Positions 62,503 to 64,000 of a stretch of DNA of 64,000 nucleotides are shown here, one piece after another. Source of the DNA: Torulaspora globosa (lineage: Eukaryota > Ascomycota > Saccharomycetes > Saccharomycetales > Saccharomycetaceae); assembly GCF_014133895.1 (NCBI RefSeq), contig NC_050731.1, forward strand, positions 1,034,849-1,098,848, in the 5' to 3' direction. The translations under genes and the position numbers were made by a program. Position 1 is the stretch's first letter. Every line of letters begins with the position of its first letter. The notes beneath the pieces are model-generated. The model was not told the origin of the DNA. It worked only from the letters and a program-made list of their open reading frames with translations, and searched no databases.

Positions 62503-62997
62503 TGCAGACCTCTCTTTTTCACGGCTGTTTACTTAGACAAGCCAACTTAAGTTTTTCATCAAACACAACCAGATCAACTGAACAACAAATACACGTTTAG
62601 TCGGGTAAACAGGGCAATTCAGGACTGATTTCAGGTCTCAACAAACCCACATAACAGACCACTTCGTAACACCGTAAAGTGACCACTACATAATACCGAC
62701 CGAGCTGAGCAGATGGAGCCCATAAAAGTGGCAAAACAGGCACAAGAAGTGCACGAAGCTGGGGGCTGAATGGGCCGAACTTGATGCCGTACGACGCGAC
62801 AACTTGTTTGTTGACACGTAGATCACCGAGCGACCTCGGCGGCTCAGCCGTGAGGTCACATGGGCCGTGCACAGCGACCGCGTATCTCCTACAAAGCCCG
62901 AAGCACAGCCGTCTGTTCACATGGGCCGTGCTCAGCGACAGCCCATGACGACTGGCGTGGCACGTGGGGTCCCTGTGAGGGTAACGAGGATGGCTAG
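62503..62997. other. subtelomeric junction region
   Basis: About 500 bp of moderately GC-rich DNA with no supported gene. A 107-codon reverse frame at 62597-62920 has no family features. It contains the 23-bp direct repeat listed separately and a 20-bp stretch shared with the ketopantoate-reductase-like gene (62555-62574 and 35254-35273). Confidence 0.4.
62856..62939. repeat. 23-bp imperfect direct repeat, 61-bp period
   Basis: TCACATGGGCCGTGCACAGC and the following GAC at 62856-62878 recur at 62917-62939 with one base changed (22 of 23 identical). The two copies are 61 bp apart. Confidence 0.85.
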
Positions 62998-63171
62998 ACG
63001 TAAGGTTTAGATGTAAGGTGCGGGTAACGCTTCGATGTAAGGTTTAGATATTATGTTTAGAAGGAAGGTTTAGATGTAATGTGTCGGGTAAGGTTTAGAT
63101 ATGGGTATGAGATGTAAGATTTATATATATGGGTTAGATGTACGGTGCCAGGTAAGGTTTAGAGGTAATAT
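62998..63171. repeat. degenerate TAAGGTTTAGATGT-type subtelomeric repeat array
   Basis: Variants of the unit TAAGGTTTAGATGTAAGGT recur about six to eight times in irregular spacing, with diverged forms such as GGTAAGGTTTAGATATGGG and GGGTTAGATGTACGG. The G-rich strand runs toward the right edge, as expected for telomere-associated sequence on a right-hand chromosome end. It is not a clean telomeric repeat. Confidence 0.7.
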
Positions 63172-63459
63172 TGTCCCTCTACCTGTAATTTAAGGCCTGT
63201 CGATGTGAGGTTGCTTTTCCTTTCTGGGAACCGTCCACGTGATAGCGAGAGAGATAGCCCTGGAGGGATGAGATGATGCCATCCCGGAGTACAACAAAGA
63301 GACGAGTGATTGATGAAGATGGAGCCAGGCTAGTTTATCCGTAAGCTAAGAGGAAGGATGTGGTGGAGATATTGTTTATCGAGGAGAATTCGGTAAAGAA
63401 GAGAGCTGGTCGGTCGCGTTTTTAGCGTTGTAAGGATGTGGTGGAATGTTGAGATGAAT
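63172..63459. other. transition to the purine tract, nothing recognised
   Basis: About 290 bp without genes. Purine content on the plus strand rises steadily toward the right. Confidence 0.4.
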
Positions 63460-64000
63460 GATGGGTGAGGGGGAGAGAAGAGAAGAGAAGAGAAGAGAAG
63501 AAGGACGAGAGAGGACGAGATGAGAGGAGAAAGAAAGAAGAAGAATGCGGTGGGAGAGGAATGAGAGGGAGAGGGAGAAGAGGAAAGGACGAGAAAGAAG
63601 AGAGGAGGAAGAAAAGAAGGAAGGGTGAAGGGAGAGGGATAGGGTGAAGGTATGTGGTAGGGTGGAAGGGTAGAAAGAGATGGGGGGGAGAGAAGGAATG
63701 ATGAGAGGAGGAAAGGGTGGAAGGATAGGGTGGGAGGAGGTGAGGAGGGGAAGATGGGGTGGAAGGAAGGAAGGGGTGAAAAGGAGAAGAATGAAGAAGG
63801 AAGGATGTGGTGGGTGAAAAGGGGATGAGAGGGAGAAGGAGAGGAGAGGGGAGGATGAGGTGAGAGAGGAGTGGTGAGGAAGAAAGGGAGGAAGTGAAGA
63901 AGGGAGGAGGGAGAGATGAGAGGGAGAGAGAAAGAATGGGTAAGAAGAGGGAAGATGAGAGGAGGAAGGATGGGAGAAGAGAAGGATGGGAGAAGAGAAG
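63460..64000. repeat. long polypurine (GA-rich) subtelomeric tract
   Basis: From about 63460 to the window edge the plus strand is almost only A and G, with scattered T and very few C. It includes an AGAAG pentamer run at about 63476-63502 and many GGAAGG, GAGGAG and GGGAGA steps. The 60-codon frame within it is an artefact of composition. The tract continues beyond the window. Confidence 0.9.

Noticed and set aside
62597..62920. 107-codon reverse-strand frame at the subtelomere border
   Set aside because: It overlaps the 23-bp direct repeat, has low-complexity Leu/Pro composition and no family marks.
63465..63647. 60-codon Arg/Glu/Lys-rich frame
   Set aside because: It is produced by the polypurine composition and has no independent coding evidence.
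1..64000. CRISPR arrays, bacterial-type operons, rRNA genes and intact LTR retrotransposons
   Set aside because: None was seen; the window is eukaryotic nuclear DNA, and no reverse transcriptase, integrase or paired LTR was recognised.

Overview
ORGANISM AND LOCATION. This is nuclear DNA of a budding yeast of the family Saccharomycetaceae. It runs from a conserved chromosomal block at the left to what looks like a chromosome end at the right. The left block carries GTR2, TYW3, one eIF4G gene, RPT6 and ALG13 in that order. From memory of S. cerevisiae gene order, GTR2 lies beside TIF4631 on chromosome VII right (YGR163W/YGR162W), while TYW3, TIF4632, RPT6 and ALG13 lie together on chromosome VII left (YGL050W to YGL047W). 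Both neighbourhoods in a single locus is the ancestral, pre-whole-genome-duplication order. The source is therefore probably a non-duplicated genus such as Lachancea, Torulaspora, Zygosaccharomyces or Kluyveromyces; I cannot name the species. No introns, tRNA genes or intact transposons were recognised. LAYOUT. 1-7.9 kb: compact housekeeping genes with short intergenic gaps and a proteasome (PACE/Rpn4) element in the RPT6-ALG13 divergent promoter. 8.4-30 kb: transition to accessory content, namely a GH81 daughter-specific glucanase (DSE4), a SEO1 permease, a Crg1/Tmt1-type methyltransferase, an RTA1/RSB1-like protein, a hexose transporter with Mig1-type promoter sites, a 2-oxoglutarate/Fe(II) oxygenase and a fluoride exporter (FEX). 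28.8-54.3 kb: a nitrogen- and carbon-scavenging zone with DUR3, a class III aminotransferase divergently paired with a ketopantoate-reductase-like enzyme, a flavocytochrome b2 paralogue, a Put4-like amino acid permease, a Gcy1-like aldo-keto reductase, a RidA/Hmf1 protein and a second DUR3-like transporter. It also holds broken copies of a DUR3-like gene and of the permease. GATA motifs cluster upstream of several of these genes, which suggests nitrogen catabolite control. 55-64 kb: a gene graveyard (SDR, YFL054C-type aquaglyceroporin, AAD and two unidentified relics) around one intact AKR7-like gene, then degenerate short repeats and more than 500 bp of almost pure purine up to the window edge. 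HOW THE GENES FIT TOGETHER. Most intact genes beyond ALG13 are transporters or single-step enzymes typical of yeast subtelomeres. The most coherent inferred theme is uptake of small nitrogen compounds (two Dur3-type symporters, one amino acid permease), transamination (class III PLP enzyme), clean-up of reactive enamines (RidA) and reduction of carbonyl products (aldo-keto and ketopantoate-type reductases). The two most striking structural points are (i) an apparent duplication of a permease plus DUR3-like pair in which each copy has lost the opposite member, and (ii) a flavocytochrome b2 paralogue in which the active-site tyrosine position appears to be histidine.
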